64,000 nucleotides of DNA from the NCBI GenBank assembly GCA_004793585.1, contig SRZB01000008.1:25846-89845 (forward strand), written 5' to 3'. The translations under genes and the position numbers were made by a program. This stretch comes from Hominisplanchenecus murintestinalis. GTDB taxonomy: Bacteria; Bacillota; Clostridia; Lachnospirales; Lachnospiraceae. Of the stretch, positions 16,157 through 25,775 are shown piece by piece. Within the stretch, counting starts at the first letter, position 1. Every line of letters begins with the position of its first letter. The notes below the pieces were generated by a model. It ran no database searches, was not told the DNA's origin, and saw only the letters and a program-made list of their open reading frames with translations.

Positions 16157-16375
16157 TTACTTATCCCTCCAGATAATTCTTCCTTTGGTCAAATCATATG
16201 GGGACATTTCAATCGTCACCTTATCTCCCGGAAGGATGCGGATATAGTTCATTCGAAGCTTTCCGCTAATATGTGCCAGCACCACATGGTTATTCTCCAG
16301 CTGCACCTTAAAAGTTGCCCCCGGAAGTTTCTCTACCACGGTTCCTTCTACTTCTATTACATCTGCTTTTGACAT
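16157..16375 (-). CDS. infA: Translation initiation factor IF-1
   Basis: The 72-residue product is full-length IF-1, which occupies the ribosomal A site during initiation. It is a single OB fold: [26 protein letters not shown], then the conserved [36 protein letters not shown]. The ATG follows the KOW gene by 2 bases with an AGGAGG site inside its stop region. In most Firmicutes infA is followed by rpmJ, rpsM, rpsK, rpsD, rpoA and rplQ. Here the next 200 bases hold no rpmJ, and a terminator follows, so the cluster ends here. Confidence 0.97.
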   Translation of the reverse strand: MSKADVIEVEGTVVEKLPGATFKVQLENNHVVLAHISGKLRMNYIRILPGDKVTIEMSPYDLTKGRIIWRDK

Positions 16376-16377
16376 GT

Positions 16378-16650
16378 CTACCTCCTATCATTCTGTAAGC
16401 CTATAGCTTTTATGCTATGCCTGATTTCTTCATTTTTCACATGTTCCCATTGGATATCCCGAAACTCAACAGGAATCCGTTTCATGATCTGTATATGCTT
16501 CCATTTCTTTTTTTTCGGCTTTTCCAACGGACGGATATCTCCGTCACAAAGCCATGCATACTTTTCCTCTACTCCGGCTATCACATATAGTTTTCCTCTG
16601 TCATGCCCCGCCAGCGACCATGCCATCATGCCTCTCTCTGCCCTTTCCAT
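16378..16650 (-). CDS. KOW-domain RNA-binding protein (L14e-like)
   Basis: A 90-residue basic protein between map and infA. The motif [24 protein letters not shown] is a KOW element as in ribosomal proteins L14e and L24. [12 protein letters not shown] is the basic RNA-contact stretch. Such proteins are commonly annotated as KOW domain-containing RNA-binding proteins and occur at this place in many clostridial spc operons. A ribosome-associated role is likely, but the binding site is not known. The start at 16650 precedes the map stop (16662) by 11 bases, with GGGAGG as its binding site. Confidence 0.82.
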   Translation of the reverse strand: MERAERGMMAWSLAGHDRGKLYVIAGVEEKYAWLCDGDIRPLEKPKKKKWKHIQIMKRIPVEFRDIQWEHVKNEEIRHSIKAIGLQNDRR

Positions 16651-16661
16651 AGAACCTCCCG

Positions 16662-17417
16662 TTACTCTGACAGGGTAAAGATTTCCGGTTCCCCATCCGT
16701 AATTAAAATCGTGTTCTCATAGTGTGCAGAAAGACTTCCGTCCTCAGTAACGACTGTCCAGTCGTCCTCCAGCCATTCCACATCGCAGCGTCCCATGTTG
16801 ATCATCGGTTCAATGGCAAGCGTCATGCCAGGCACCAAACGGATTCCACGTTTCTTCTGGGGAAAATTGGGAACCTGCGGATCTTCATGCAGCTCTCTTC
16901 CGATTCCATGCCCCACTAAATCCTCTACCGGGCTGTAACCAAAACGTTTCACATAGTTTCCAATGGCTGCTGAAATCTCATAAAGCCGATGTCCCGCCCT
17001 GGCATATTTGATTCCTTCAAAGAAAGACTGTTTTGTTACGTCCAGCAGCCGCTGCACCTCCGGAGCAATCTTTCCGACAGCATGAGTTCTGGCTGAATCC
17101 GAATGAAAGCCTTTATAAATCAGCCCTGCGTCGAGACTGACAATATCACCTTCCTGCAGGATACGGTGCCTGGATGGTATGCCGTGCACCACTTCATCGT
17201 TCACTGACACGCAAATAGAAGCCGGGTAACCATTATAATGAAGAAAACTGGGAGTACATCCAAAGCTTCTGATAATCTGCTCTCCCAGACGATCAATCTC
17301 CCAGGTAGAAATCCCTGGTTTGATTGCCTTCTGAAGTTCATTATGAGTAATTTCCAGCAGCCGCCCTGCCTCTCTCATAAGTTGTAATTCCTTTGCAGAT
17401 TTTATTGATACTGACAT
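16662..17417 (-). CDS. map: Methionine aminopeptidase, type I
   Basis: The 251-residue enzyme removes the initiator methionine from new proteins. The metal ligands are visible in the pita-bread fold: Asp in SLDAGLIYKGFHSDSART (two Asp), His in VGHGIGRELHEDPQVP, Glu in AIEPMINMG and the last Glu in SAHYENTI. The second substrate-binding His is in LHEDP. There is no N-terminal zinc extension. It lies directly downstream of adk with a 4-base gap, the standard secY-adk-map-infA order of Gram-positives. Confidence 0.96.
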   Translation of the reverse strand: MSVSIKSAKELQLMREAGRLLEITHNELQKAIKPGISTWEIDRLGEQIIRSFGCTPSFLHYNGYPASICVSVNDEVVHGIPSRHRILQEGDIVSLDAGLIYKGFHSDSARTHAVGKIAPEVQRLLDVTKQSFFEGIKYARAGHRLYEISAAIGNYVKRFGYSPVEDLVGHGIGRELHEDPQVPNFPQKKRGIRLVPGMTLAIEPMINMGRCDVEWLEDDWTVVTEDGSLSAHYENTILITDGEPEIFTLSE

Positions 17418-17421
17418 ATAT

Positions 17422-18066
17422 TTACGCTCCTAAAATCTGTACAATTGCCTGGAATACATCTTCCATTGCTACTGTACCGTCTACTTCTTTTAGAACACCT
17501 GCCCTGCCATAATACTCAATCAAGGGCTGTGTCTGTTCATGATACACATCAAGACGCTTTTTTACCGTTTCCGGCTTATCATCATCTCGGAGGATTAATC
17601 CTTCCCCGCAGGCATCGCATACATTTTCTTTCTGCGGTGCATTGTACTCTACATGGTAGGTAGCTCCACATCCTACACATGCGCGCCTTCCGCCCATGCG
17701 GCTGATAATATTTTCATCAGGTACTTCTACATTAATGGCAAAATCTACCTTCTCTCCCAGCTTCTCCAAAGCTGCGTCCAGGCTTTCCGCCTGCGGAATG
17801 GTACGCGGAAAGCCATCCAGCACATACCCTTTCTGGCAGTCGCTCTGCTGCACCCGGTCTACAACCAGGTCTACGACCAGCTCGTCTGGTACGAGGAGCC
17901 CCTGATCCATATAGGTCTTTGCTTTCTTTCCAAGCTCCGTCCCATTCTTAATGTTAGCCCTGAAGATATCGCCTGTGGAAATATGGGGAATCCCGTATTT
18001 TTCTGCAATCTTCTTTGCCTGGGTGCCTTTTCCTGCTCCCGGTGCACCTAACATAATGATTTTCAT
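17422..18066 (-). CDS. adk: Adenylate kinase (zinc-lid type)
   Basis: The 214-residue enzyme interconverts AMP, ATP and ADP. It has the P-loop GAPGAGKGT (7-15), the AMP-binding [11 protein letters not shown] and [11 protein letters not shown], and a long lid with four cysteines, CVGCGATYH and CDACG, that bind zinc as in Gram-positive enzymes. The ATG follows a GGAAGGAAGAATGCT site. It is separated from secY by 120 bases containing an imperfect hairpin, unlike the tight spacing of the genes around it. Confidence 0.97.
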   Translation of the reverse strand: MKIIMLGAPGAGKGTQAKKIAEKYGIPHISTGDIFRANIKNGTELGKKAKTYMDQGLLVPDELVVDLVVDRVQQSDCQKGYVLDGFPRTIPQAESLDAALEKLGEKVDFAINVEVPDENIISRMGGRRACVGCGATYHVEYNAPQKENVCDACGEGLILRDDDKPETVKKRLDVYHEQTQPLIEYYGRAGVLKEVDGTVAMEDVFQAIVQILGA

Positions 18067-18123
18067 AGCATTCTTCCTTCCTTTATCATAGAATCATACG
18101 CTTTTATCCGGTAATTAATGCGA

Positions 18124-18183
18124 AAGTGCGCTACTTCTTTGCTGCAACCCGCCTTATGGATTACAGCAAAGAAAGAAGCACAC
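18124..18183 (-). other. Imperfect hairpin in the secY-adk gap
   Basis: CTTTGCTG and CAGCAAAG form an 8-base perfect inner stem, extended outwards by CTT/AAG and GTGC/GCAC with an interior mismatch. The loop is about 18 bases. There is no clear T-run, so it may be an RNA processing or stabilising element, or an inefficient attenuator. Confidence 0.5.
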
Positions 18184-18186
18184 TCT

Positions 18187-19503
18187 TTAATCACTCAAGA
18201 AGCCTCTGTAATTGCGAACCAGCATCTGTGACTCCATCTGTTTTAATGTCTCCAGGATAACACCTACGATAATGATAATAGATGTTCCTCCGAAAGATAC
18301 AGACGCTCCGAACACTCCGTTGAATACAATCGGAATCGTAACAACAATGAGAAGTCCAACGGCTCCTAAGAAAATGAGGTAATTCAAAATCTTATTCAAG
18401 TAATCCTGCGTCGGTTTTCCGGGACGGATGCCTGGTACAAAACCGCCCTGCTTTTTCATATTGTCTGCCACCTCAATCGGGTTAAACGTAATAGAGGTAT
18501 AGAAATACGCAAAAAATACAATCATAACCGCATACAGGACAAAACCTATCGTATAAATCGGCTGTTTTAAATCAAACCAGTAATTCTGATTCAACATGCC
18601 AAGAATCGTAGCTCCTACGCCTGTGCCGCCCGTCTTACCCATAAAGGTCGCAATCATCGTAGGCATAGACATCAGGGAAGAAGCAAAGATTACCGGAATA
18701 ACGCCTGCGGTATTCACCTTCAGCGGAATATGGCTAGACTGACCGCCCACCATCTTTCTTCCCTGCATCTTCTTCGCATACTGTACCGGAATCCTTCTCT
18801 CTGCGTCATTCAGAAGAATAACCAGAATAATTGTAACGATAATAACCGCAAGGATGATGATTCCTGCCAAAGCACCCTTTGCTACTGTCTTATTTTTCAC
18901 AAAATCATTGAACAGGCCTACAAGGTCGTTCGGAACCCTGGAAAGAATATTAATCATCAGGACGATAGAAATACCGTTTCCAATTCCTTTTTCAGTGATA
19001 CGCTCGCCCACCCACATAAGGAATGCCGAACCTGCTGTCAGAGCAGTCACAACTGACACTACATTCAGGAAATTCATATTGGTAATCAGTCCCTGGTTAC
19101 CAAATCCAATTGCCATAGCGAGACCTTCAATCAATGCCAGCGCTACCGTTACATAACGTGTGATTTCCTGAAGTTTCTTCCGTCCGTCCTCTCCGTCCTT
19201 CTGCATTTCCTCTAATTTCGGAATAGCAATCGTCAGCAGCTGAATGATGATTGATGAAGTGATATACGGGCTGATGTTCAATGCAAAAATCGACATCTGC
19301 TCAAAGGAACCTCCGGTGAACGCATTAAAGAAGTTAAACGCATCGCCAGACTGCTCTGCAAACCATCTTGAGAAGAATGTCCTGTCTACACCGGGTATCG
19401 GAAGCTGTGAACCAAGCCTCACGATAACCAGCATCATTAATGTGTATAAAATCTTTTTACGCAAGTCTTTGATTTTAAACGCATTACGCAGCGTTTCTAA
19501 CAT
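18187..19503 (-). CDS. secY: Preprotein translocase subunit SecY
   Basis: The 438-residue membrane protein has ten membrane segments and forms the protein-conducting channel with SecE and SecG. Visible landmarks are the N-terminal LGSQLPIPGVDR, the plug and TM2 region NIS PYITSSIIIQLL, the cytoplasmic loop with RRIPVQYAK, and the conserved PGIRPGKPTQDYLNKIL before TM9. The length is typical. Its ATG overlaps the rplO stop by one base, so they are co-translated. It is the main non-ribosomal gene of the spc part. Confidence 0.97.
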   Translation of the reverse strand: MLETLRNAFKIKDLRKKILYTLMMLVIVRLGSQLPIPGVDRTFFSRWFAEQSGDAFNFFNAFTGGSFEQMSIFALNISPYITSSIIIQLLTIAIPKLEEMQKDGEDGRKKLQEITRYVTVALALIEGLAMAIGFGNQGLITNMNFLNVVSVVTALTAGSAFLMWVGERITEKGIGNGISIVLMINILSRVPNDLVGLFNDFVKNKTVAKGALAGIIILAVIIVTIILVILLNDAERRIPVQYAKKMQGRKMVGGQSSHIPLKVNTAGVIPVIFASSLMSMPTMIATFMGKTGGTGVGATILGMLNQNYWFDLKQPIYTIGFVLYAVMIVFFAYFYTSITFNPIEVADNMKKQGGFVPGIRPGKPTQDYLNKILNYLIFLGAVGLLIVVTIPIVFNGVFGASVSFGGTSIIIIVGVILETLKQMESQMLVRNYRGFLSD

Positions 19504-19943
19504 TAGATCACCTCTGCTTTTCCGCCAAGTGCTTCAATCTTAGCTTTTGCTCCTTCACTGAATGCATTCGCCTTTACTACAAGTTTTTTAGTCAGCTCGC
19601 CGTTGGCAAGAATCTTCACGCCATCCTTCGGTCCTTTGATCATTCCTGCTTCCTGCAGCATCTCAATGGTAACCTCTGTGCCATCTTCGAACCTGTCAAG
19701 AGCGCCCACATTGACAATCACGATATCCAGAGAGTTTCTGTTTGTGAATCCTCTCTTCGGAATACGTCTGTATAAAGGCATCTGTCCACCCTCAAATCCG
19801 ATTCTCGGTGCACCGGAACGAGCTTTCTGTCCTTTATGGCCTTTACCTGCAGTCTTTCCGTTTCCTGATCCATGTCCACGGCCTCTTCTGAAATTATCAC
19901 TGTGCTTTGAACCAACTGCCGGCTGTAAATTGGATAAATCCAT
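19503..19943 (-). CDS. rplO: 50S ribosomal protein L15
   Basis: The 146-residue protein binds 23S rRNA late in large-subunit assembly. The N-terminal tail is Gly/Arg/Lys-rich ([22 protein letters not shown]) and threads into rRNA. The globular part starts at [17 protein letters not shown], the L15 signature. AGGAGGTGTCGTA precedes the ATG. It lies between rpmD and secY as usual. Confidence 0.97.
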   Translation of the reverse strand: MDLSNLQPAVGSKHSDNFRRGRGHGSGNGKTAGKGHKGQKARSGAPRIGFEGGQMPLYRRIPKRGFTNRNSLDIVIVNVGALDRFEDGTEVTIEMLQEAGMIKGPKDGVKILANGELTKKLVVKANAFSEGAKAKIEALGGKAEVI

Positions 19944-19972
19944 TACGACACCTCCTTATCAAATAATATTTC

Positions 19973-20155
19973 TTAGATTTCCTCTACTTTCACCAGATGC
20001 TGTACCTGCTTAATTTTCCCCCAGGAAGCAGCATTGTTCGGCATTTCAACCGTCTTATTCAGCTTTCTAAGCCCCATAGCCTCTACTGTCGCACGATGTT
20101 TTGGAATGGCACCGATTGTAGATTTCACCAATGTAACTTTTAATTTATCTGCCAT
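19973..20155 (-). CDS. rpmD: 50S ribosomal protein L30
   Basis: A 60-residue protein of the bacterial L30 size. The sequence runs LKVTLVKSTIGAIPKHRATVEAMGLRKLNKTVEMPN, with the L30 signature in the middle, and ends VQHLVKVEEI. It lies 14 bases after rpsE with an AAGGAGGATTAG site. The gene is absent from some bacteria, so its presence here is a mild lineage marker. Confidence 0.96.
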   Translation of the reverse strand: MADKLKVTLVKSTIGAIPKHRATVEAMGLRKLNKTVEMPNNAASWGKIKQVQHLVKVEEI

Positions 20156-20169
20156 TTTTCTAATCCTCC

Positions 20170-20679
20170 TTAAGCGCGGATCTCGTCAACAGATTTCCCG
20201 CGGAGCCTTGCTACTTCCTCCGGGGATTTGAGCTGCTTTAATGCCTCAATCGTTGCGAGAACTACATTCTGCTTGTTATTTGAGCCTAAAGACTTTGTAC
20301 GGATATTCTTGATTCCTGCCAGCTCGCACACGCTACGTGCCGGGCCTCCGGCAATCACTCCGGTACCTTCCGGGGATCTCTTTAACAATACGCTTGCCCC
20401 GCCGAATTTGCCTGTCCAGTCATGAGGAATACTGTTATTCTCGTCAAGCGGCACATTTACAAGCCTTTTGGCAGCATCTTCTTTTCCTTTGCGGATCGCT
20501 TCAGGAATCTCGGCTGCTTTTCCAAGCCCTGCGCCTACGTGTCCGTTGCCATCACCTACAACTACCAAAGCTGTGAAACGGAAGTTACGACCACCTTTAA
20601 CAACTTTTGTTACACGTTTGATTGATACTACTTTTTCATTCAATTCGAACTGGCTAGCATCAATGATTGTATGTTTCAT
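20170..20679 (-). CDS. rpsE: 30S ribosomal protein S5
   Basis: The 169-residue protein helps accuracy and mRNA unwinding on the small subunit. The N-terminal double-stranded-RNA-like domain holds [30 protein letters not shown]; the C-terminal domain holds [28 protein letters not shown]. The loop around GGRNFRF is where spectinomycin-resistance changes occur; no unusual residue was noticed. It is 17 bases after rplR. Confidence 0.97.
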   Translation of the reverse strand: MKHTIIDASQFELNEKVVSIKRVTKVVKGGRNFRFTALVVVGDGNGHVGAGLGKAAEIPEAIRKGKEDAAKRLVNVPLDENNSIPHDWTGKFGGASVLLKRSPEGTGVIAGGPARSVCELAGIKNIRTKSLGSNNKQNVVLATIEALKQLKSPEEVARLRGKSVDEIRA

Positions 20680-20696
20680 GTGTTCTTCCTCCTTGT

Positions 20697-21065
20697 CTAG
20701 AATTCAAGACCAGCTTCTCTAGCTGCATCTGCCAAAGCTTTGATTTTACCCTGATATATGAAGCCGCCTCTATCAAAGACAACAGTGGTAATACCTTTTT
20801 CTAAAGCTCTCTTTCCGATAACGGTTCCCAAATATGCTGCTGCGCTTACGTCGTTGGTTTTTTCCAGCTCTGCTTTTACATCTTTCTCAAGTGTGCTTGC
20901 AGAAACAAGAGTGTTGCCAACTGTATCGTCAATAACCTGAGCATACATATGATTATTGCTTCTAAACACAGCCAGACGCGGTCTCTCAGCAGTGCCGCTG
21001 AAACGGTTACGCAGTCTTTTGTGCTTTTTTACACGAACTTTTGATCTGGATTCTTTACTAACCAT
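20697..21065 (-). CDS. rplR: 50S ribosomal protein L18
   Basis: A 122-residue 5S rRNA-binding protein. The N-terminus is very basic ([17 protein letters not shown]) and is followed by [24 protein letters not shown] and the conserved end [26 protein letters not shown]. It lies between rplF and rpsE with short gaps and an AAGGAGAGTGTAAAG site. Confidence 0.97.
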   Translation of the reverse strand: MVSKESRSKVRVKKHKRLRNRFSGTAERPRLAVFRSNNHMYAQVIDDTVGNTLVSASTLEKDVKAELEKTNDVSAAAYLGTVIGKRALEKGITTVVFDRGGFIYQGKIKALADAAREAGLEF

Positions 21066-21082
21066 CTTTACACTCTCCTTAA

Positions 21083-21622
21083 TTATTTCTTACCAGTCTT
21101 ACCAACTTTACGTCTGATAACTTCATCATCATACTTGATACCTTTGCCTTTATATGGCTCCGGTTTTCTCTTCTCTCTGATTTCCGCTGCGTATTGGCCA
21201 ACTTTTTCTTTACTGATACCTTTTACAATAATCTTGTTGCCATCCACTGTAGTTTCAAGCCCTTCCGGGTCTTCCATCTCTACAGGATGTGAATAGCCAA
21301 GAGATAATACTAATTTCTTGCCCTGCTTTGCAGCTTTGTAACCTACGCCGTTTACTTCCAGTGTCTTGGTATAACCCTCGCTCACACCAACTACCATGTT
21401 GTGGATCAGCGTCCTGGTCAGGCCGTGTAAAGATTTCATTTTCTTCAAATCATTCGGTCTTGTTACGATTACATGACCGTCTTCCATCTTAATGTCCATT
21501 TCCTTTGGAAGCTCTCTTACAAGAGTTCCTTTACTGCCTTTCACAGTAACTACATTTCCCTCTGCAATCTCAACAGTAACGCCTGCGGGGATTGCTACCG
21601 GCATTCTTCCGATACGTGACAT
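21083..21622 (-). CDS. rplF: 50S ribosomal protein L6
   Basis: A 179-residue protein at the base of the L7/L12 stalk made of two similar domains. It begins [20 protein letters not shown] and ends with the L6 signature [20 protein letters not shown] place the start at 21622: an ATG two codons upstream is only two bases from the GGAGG site, while this one has a spacing of 8. The two-codon-longer form cannot be excluded. Confidence 0.95.
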   Translation of the reverse strand: MSRIGRMPVAIPAGVTVEIAEGNVVTVKGSKGTLVRELPKEMDIKMEDGHVIVTRPNDLKKMKSLHGLTRTLIHNMVVGVSEGYTKTLEVNGVGYKAAKQGKKLVLSLGYSHPVEMEDPEGLETTVDGNKIIVKGISKEKVGQYAAEIREKRKPEPYKGKGIKYDDEVIRRKVGKTGKK

Positions 21623-21713
21623 TTCCATGTCCTCCTTACTTAGATTTTCGGAAAGGAACGGGTGTCCTTTCTGTTTTCAGTAACTTGTTTGGTTTTAGTT
21701 TTCACTAAAGTTT

Positions 21714-22115
21714 CTACCAAACAAACGCTAATACTTCTCCGCCTACCTGGAGCTTACGCGCCTCTTTGTCTGTGATAACGCCCTGGTTTGTAGAGATGAT
21801 TGCCACGCCCAGTCCTCCGAGAACTTTCGGCAGTTCTTCTCTGTTTGCGTATACACGCAGTCCCGGTTTGGAGATTCTCTTCAGCCCGGTGATGATTCTC
21901 TCATTCTTATCTGCGCCATATTTTAATTCGATACGGATTGTCTGGAAGTTTCCTTCTTCGACAAGGTCGTATTTGCTGATATAACCTTCGTCTAAAAGAA
22001 TGTTTGCGATGGCAATCTTCATTTTAGAAGCCGGTACATCTACTGTATCATGTTTTGCAGTGTTTGCATTACGGATTCTTGTAAGCATATCTGCAATTGG
22101 ATCGCTCATTGTCAT
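21714..22115 (-). CDS. rpsH: 30S ribosomal protein S8
   Basis: The 133-residue protein binds helix 21 of 16S rRNA and in many bacteria represses the spc genes by binding their mRNA. It begins [15 protein letters not shown] and ends with the S8 signature [26 protein letters not shown]. The ATG at 22115 has an AAAAGGAGG site at 8 bases; a second in-frame ATG two codons later is possible. A gap of 152 bases to rpsN, unusual inside this tight cluster, precedes it. Confidence 0.96.
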   Translation of the reverse strand: MTMSDPIADMLTRIRNANTAKHDTVDVPASKMKIAIANILLDEGYISKYDLVEEGNFQTIRIELKYGADKNERIITGLKRISKPGLRVYANREELPKVLGGLGVAIISTNQGVITDKEARKLQVGGEVLAFVW

Positions 22116-22267
22116 TTGGTTTGCCTCCTTTTATAATTAATTCCTTCGGTATGTTCCCTCAGCTAAGTTCGCACTGCGCTTTTAACTTGTGCTTACTAAG
22201 ATTCGGGAACGGCCTCGCACGAACCTCAAGCCGCGCCTGACGGCTTGCTTTCACCAAGTGCTTTCGG
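22116..22267 (-). other. 152-base gap between rpsN and rpsH, possibly a structured mRNA element
   Basis: On the minus strand it contains a hairpin AAGCCG-7-CGGCTT and GC-rich stretches before a short AT-rich piece and the rpsH binding site. There is no frame with a binding site. It may be an S8-binding regulatory region or an internal promoter region, but neither is proven. Confidence 0.4.
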
Positions 22268-22453
22268 TCACCAAGAAGCTTTCTTTACTCCTGGAATCTG
22301 GCCTTTGTATGCTAATTCACGGAAGCAGATCCTGCAGATTCCGTATTTTCTTAAATATGCATGTGGACGACCACAGATTTTACAGCGGCTGTACTCTCTT
22401 GTGGAGAATTTCTGTTTGCGCTGCTGCTTGATTTTCATTGCTGTCTTAGCCAT
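22268..22453 (-). CDS. rpsN: 30S ribosomal protein S14, zinc type (type Z)
   Basis: The short 61-residue zinc form of S14. The ligands C24, C27, C40 and C43 are present in CKIC and CRIC. The C-terminus [16 protein letters not shown] is typical. It follows rplE by 16 bases with a GGAGGGAAATTTC site. The zinc-independent long form, if the organism has one, is not in this window. Confidence 0.97.
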   Translation of the reverse strand: MAKTAMKIKQQRKQKFSTREYSRCKICGRPHAYLRKYGICRICFRELAYKGQIPGVKKASW

Positions 22454-22469
22454 GAAATTTCCCTCCTAA

Positions 22470-23009
22470 CTATTTCGTAAACGGCATATTAAACTGTGTC
22501 AACAACTCTCTGGCTTCTTCGTCAGTCTTTGCGGTAGTAACGAAGATTACGTCCATACCTCTGACCTTGTCAATCTTGTCATACTCAATTTCCGGGAAAA
22601 TGAGCTGCTCTTTGATACCCAGAGCGTAGTTTCCTCTTCCGTCAAATGCGTTAGGATTCACGCCTCTGAAATCACGCACACGCGGCAGCGCCAGGTTAAT
22701 CAGACGGTCAACAAACTCGTACATTCTTTCCCCGCGCAGTGTCACCTTGCATCCAATGGCCATTCCTTCCCTGATTTTGAAGTTAGCCACAGATTTTTTA
22801 GCCTTTGTGAGTACTGCCTTCTGGCCTGTAACGGTTTCCATGTCTTTAACGGCTGACTCCAGCGCCTTAGCATTGTCTTTTGCCTCGCCGACACCCATGT
22901 TGACAACCACTTTATCAAGCTTCGGAACTTCCATCACATTTTTATATTCAAATTTCTTCATCATAGCATCTACGATTTCATTCTTGTAAATCTCTTTCAG
23001 TCTACTCAA
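22470..23009 (-). CDS. rplE: 50S ribosomal protein L5
   Basis: The 179-residue protein contacts 5S rRNA and the P-site tRNA. I place the start at a TTG codon (23007-23009): GGAGG lies 9 bases before it, and the resulting sequence ([17 protein letters not shown], first residue Met) has the usual L5 start and length. An ATG eight codons upstream lies over the binding site. Conserved [22 protein letters not shown] and [19 protein letters not shown] are present. Confidence 0.95.
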   Translation of the reverse strand: MSRLKEIYKNEIVDAMMKKFEYKNVMEVPKLDKVVVNMGVGEAKDNAKALESAVKDMETVTGQKAVLTKAKKSVANFKIREGMAIGCKVTLRGERMYEFVDRLINLALPRVRDFRGVNPNAFDGRGNYALGIKEQLIFPEIEYDKIDKVRGMDVIFVTTAKTDEEARELLTQFNMPFTK

Positions 23010-23035
23010 CTTGTGCGACCTCCTCTCTCTCAATA

Positions 23036-23347
23036 TTAATCGATAACTTCGCCTGTTGCTTTCGCATAGCGAACTTTTTTATCGCCATCCATCTTGAAGC
23101 CCACTCTTGTAATTTTGCCTTTGTGCAGCAGCATCACGTTTGAAATAGCAATGTACGCTTCTTTGTTCACGATACCGCCCTGCTGGTTTGCGGCAGACGG
23201 CTTCGTGTGCTTCGTAACCATGCTCACACCCTCAACCAGAACTCTGTGGTTCTTTGTGTCAACAGCGATTACTTTGCCTTCTTTGCCTTTATCTTTCCCG
23301 GCGATTACCTGTACGTTATCACCTTTTTTGATTTTCATAGCTGACAT
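23036..23347 (-). CDS. rplX: 50S ribosomal protein L24
   Basis: The 103-residue assembly-initiator protein of the large subunit. A KOW motif occupies the start: [24 protein letters not shown]. The [18 protein letters not shown] block and KITRVGFK follow. The ATG at 23347 is chosen since GGAGG lies 6 bases before it; the frame stays open upstream into rplN without a site. The start overlaps the end of rplN closely (stop at 23358). Confidence 0.96.
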   Translation of the reverse strand: MSAMKIKKGDNVQVIAGKDKGKEGKVIAVDTKNHRVLVEGVSMVTKHTKPSAANQQGGIVNKEAYIAISNVMLLHKGKITRVGFKMDGDKKVRYAKATGEVID

Positions 23348-23357
23348 AAAGTACCTC

Positions 23358-23726
23358 CTATAATACTTCCGGAGCAAGTGAAACAATCTTCATAAACTGT
23401 TTTTCACGAAGCTCTCTGGCTACCGGCCCAAAGATACGTGTTCCTCTCGGAGTCTTGTCATCTTTGATAATAACAGCAGCATTTTCATCGAATCTAATAT
23501 AAGAACCGTCTTTACGGCGTGCACCCTTTACTGTACGAACTACCACAGCTTTTACAATGTCACCCTTTTTTACAACACCGCCTGGTGTTGCATCTTTAAC
23601 CGTAGCAACGATTGTATCGCCAATGTTTGCATATCTTCTGGTAGAACCGCCTATAACCCTGATGCAGAGAATCTCTTTTGCCCCAGTGTTATCAGCTACC
23701 TTCAGTCTGCTCTCCTGCTGGATCAT
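23358..23726 (-). CDS. rplN: 50S ribosomal protein L14
   Basis: The full-length 122-residue protein starts [28 protein letters not shown], the standard bacterial L14 beginning, and ends [16 protein letters not shown]. The signature A-x-x-x-x-x-K-x-x-V-x-x-x-x-V region is [16 protein letters not shown]. It binds near L19 at the subunit interface. The gene is 19 bases after rpsQ, with AAGGAGGTATATCAGC upstream. Confidence 0.97.
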   Translation of the reverse strand: MIQQESRLKVADNTGAKEILCIRVIGGSTRRYANIGDTIVATVKDATPGGVVKKGDIVKAVVVRTVKGARRKDGSYIRFDENAAVIIKDDKTPRGTRIFGPVARELREKQFMKIVSLAPEVL

Positions 23727-23745
23727 GCTGATATACCTCCTTATA

Positions 23746-24000
23746 CTATTTAACTTTCTCTACGACTTCCACAAGTCTCCATCTCTTGTCTTTGGACAGG
23801 GGCCTTGTTTCCATAACCTTTACGGTATCGCCTTTGCGGCACTCGTTATTTTCATCATGCGCTTTCAGCTTATATGTCTTCTTCACGATTTTTTTGTAAA
23901 GAGGATGTTTTACATGGTCTTCGATAGCAACTACGATTGTTTTGTCCATCTTATCGCTGACTACCTTGCCTGTACGGGTTTTTCTCAGATTTCTTTCCAC
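23746..24000 (-). CDS. rpsQ: 30S ribosomal protein S17
   Basis: An 84-residue OB-fold protein that binds 16S rRNA early in assembly. It begins [35 protein letters not shown] and contains [32 protein letters not shown], the S17 signature. An AAGGAGTAAAGGAAC site precedes the ATG. It lies between rpmC and rplN. Confidence 0.97.
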   Translation of the reverse strand: MERNLRKTRTGKVVSDKMDKTIVVAIEDHVKHPLYKKIVKKTYKLKAHDENNECRKGDTVKVMETRPLSKDKRWRLVEVVEKVK

Positions 24001-24023
24001 GTTCCTTTACTCCTTTCGTGGGA

Positions 24024-24224
24024 TTACTCCGCTTTTTCAGAGATAACTGTCTGAATACGGGCGATGTTCTTGCGAACTTCTTTGATTCTGCTAGTGTTAT
24101 CTAACTGATTTGTTGCGTTCTGGAACCTCAGGTTGAAGAGTTCCTTCTTAGCAGCTACTAATTCTTCGTTCAGCTCCGAAGCTGATTTTGTCCTTAAATC
24201 TTCTACGAATTTATTAATTTTCAC
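24024..24224 (-). CDS. rpmC: 50S ribosomal protein L29
   Basis: A 66-residue helical hairpin protein near the peptide exit tunnel, where it contacts trigger factor and SRP. It starts [22 protein letters not shown] and contains [33 protein letters not shown] use the GTG at 24224 because AAGGCGG lies at a good distance; a GTG three codons upstream sits on that site. The start lies within the last codons of rplP (overlap of 11 bases), so the two are translationally coupled. Confidence 0.95.
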   Translation of the reverse strand: MKINKFVEDLRTKSASELNEELVAAKKELFNLRFQNATNQLDNTSRIKEVRKNIARIQTVISEKAE

Positions 24225-24651
24225 TGTTATCACCGCCTTCTAAGTCTGCTCGGGAAACGATCTTGCATTTACATGGTAATTTGTGCATAGCAAGACGTAA
24301 TGCTTCGCGGGCTGTTTCTTCCGGTACGCCTGCAAGTTCGAACATTACACGCCCTGGTTTTACAACTGCTACCCAGTACTCTAATGTTCCTTTACCGGAA
24401 CCCATTCGAGTTTCTGCTGGTTTTGCTGTTACTGGTTTATCTGGGAAAATCTTAATCCAAACCTTACCTCCACGCTTGATATAACGTGTCATGGCAACAC
24501 GGGCTGCCTCTATCTGGTTGGACTTAATCCAGCATGGTTCGGTAGCTACAAGACCAAACTCACCGTAGGTAATCTTGTTGCCTCTTGTGGCTTTACCAGC
24601 CATGGAACCACGGAACTGTTTACGACGTTTAACTCTTTTTGGCATTAACAT
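24214..24651 (-). CDS. rplP: 50S ribosomal protein L16
   Basis: The 145-residue protein helps shape the A-site tRNA pocket of the large subunit. It begins [23 protein letters not shown] and has the L16 signatures [31 protein letters not shown] and [19 protein letters not shown]. The upstream ATG (two codons earlier) is also possible and is the one given. The end overlaps rpmC. Confidence 0.96.
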   Translation of the reverse strand: MLMPKRVKRRKQFRGSMAGKATRGNKITYGEFGLVATEPCWIKSNQIEAARVAMTRYIKRGGKVWIKIFPDKPVTAKPAETRMGSGKGTLEYWVAVVKPGRVMFELAGVPEETAREALRLAMHKLPCKCKIVSRADLEGGDNSEN

Positions 24652-25307
24652 TATTTATCGCTCCCTTCCTTTGGTCCTTTCGTTGGAAGTACTTCACCCT
24701 TGTAGATCCATACTTTTACGCCAATCTTTCCATATGTGGTATCTGCTTCCGCAAAACCATAGTCGATATCTGCGCGCAGTGTCTGAAGAGGAATTGTCCC
24801 CTCGCTGTAGAACTCTGTACGAGCCATATCAGCGCCGCCGAGACGTCCGGAAACAGCAGTCTTGATACCTTTTACTCCGGCCTTCATGGAACGTCCCATC
24901 GTAGACTTCATAGCGCGGCGGAAAGAAACACGGTTCTCAAGCTGCAAAGCGATATTCTCTGCTACTAACTGGGCATCCCTGTCCGGCCTCTTTACTTCTT
25001 TAATATCAACGATTAATTTCTTATCTGTAAACTTCTGGACTTCTGCCTTTACTTTCTCGATTTCAGAGCCGCCCTTACCGATTACTACGCCCGGTTTTGC
25101 TGTATAGATGATAACCTTTACTCTGTCAGAAGCTCTCTCAATCTCAATCTTTGAAACTCCGGCACTGTATAATTTCTTCTTCAGGTATGTCCTGATGTTG
25201 TAGTCCTCTACCAGGAAATCAGCGAAAGAGCCTTCAGCATACCATTTTGAATCCCAGTCCTTAATAACACCGACTCTCAGGCCGTGTGGATTAACTTTCT
25301 GTCCCAT
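24651..25307 (-). CDS. rpsC: 30S ribosomal protein S3
   Basis: A 218-residue protein at the mRNA entry tunnel. It has the N-terminal [24 protein letters not shown], a KH domain with the GKGG loop ([16 protein letters not shown]) and the C-terminal S3 domain [31 protein letters not shown]. The stop touches the start region of rplP. It follows rplV by 10 bases. Confidence 0.97.
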   Translation of the reverse strand: MGQKVNPHGLRVGVIKDWDSKWYAEGSFADFLVEDYNIRTYLKKKLYSAGVSKIEIERASDRVKVIIYTAKPGVVIGKGGSEIEKVKAEVQKFTDKKLIVDIKEVKRPDRDAQLVAENIALQLENRVSFRRAMKSTMGRSMKAGVKGIKTAVSGRLGGADMARTEFYSEGTIPLQTLRADIDYGFAEADTTYGKIGVKVWIYKGEVLPTKGPKEGSDK

Positions 25308-25317
25308 GCTTTACCTC

Positions 25318-25704
25318 CTATCTTTCATTCAGCACGATGGTGATGTGGCTCATCCTCTTTTCGATTCTGTATGCCCTTCCCTGTGCCCTCGGTCTGATTC
25401 TCTTCATTGTAGGACCTTTGTTTGCATAACACTCTTCTACATAAAGATTTGAAGCATCCATCCCATTGTTATTCTCAGCGTTTGCAATCGCTGACTTTAA
25501 TAATTTAGCAATTAATTCAGACGCATATCTCGGATTGTAGGTCACAATACCGAGCGCTGTCTGCACGTCTTTACCTCTAATGGCATCCAAAACAAAACAT
25601 GCTTTCTGAACAGAAACCCTGGCATAAGATAACTTAGCCGACGGCCTTGTGTCCTTCTGTGCATTTCTCTCTCTCTTGATTTGGGATCTATGTCCTTTTG
25701 CCAT
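25318..25704 (-). CDS. rplV: 50S ribosomal protein L22
   Basis: A 128-residue protein with a long beta hairpin that lines the exit tunnel, where macrolide-resistance changes occur. I place the start at 25704 (MAKGHRSQIKRERN), preceded by AAAGGAGGTTTCATC; the longer frame upstream has no site. The C-terminal signature KGPTMKRIRPRAQGRAYRIEKRMSHITIVL is complete, with no deletion in the tunnel loop. Confidence 0.96.
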   Translation of the reverse strand: MAKGHRSQIKRERNAQKDTRPSAKLSYARVSVQKACFVLDAIRGKDVQTALGIVTYNPRYASELIAKLLKSAIANAENNNGMDASNLYVEECYANKGPTMKRIRPRAQGRAYRIEKRMSHITIVLNER

Positions 25705-25775
25705 GATGAAACCTCCTTTTTTCCTGTATTTCCCCATGTGTCTGGGGCGCCCCTCAGGGCGCTGTTTACCGTCTG

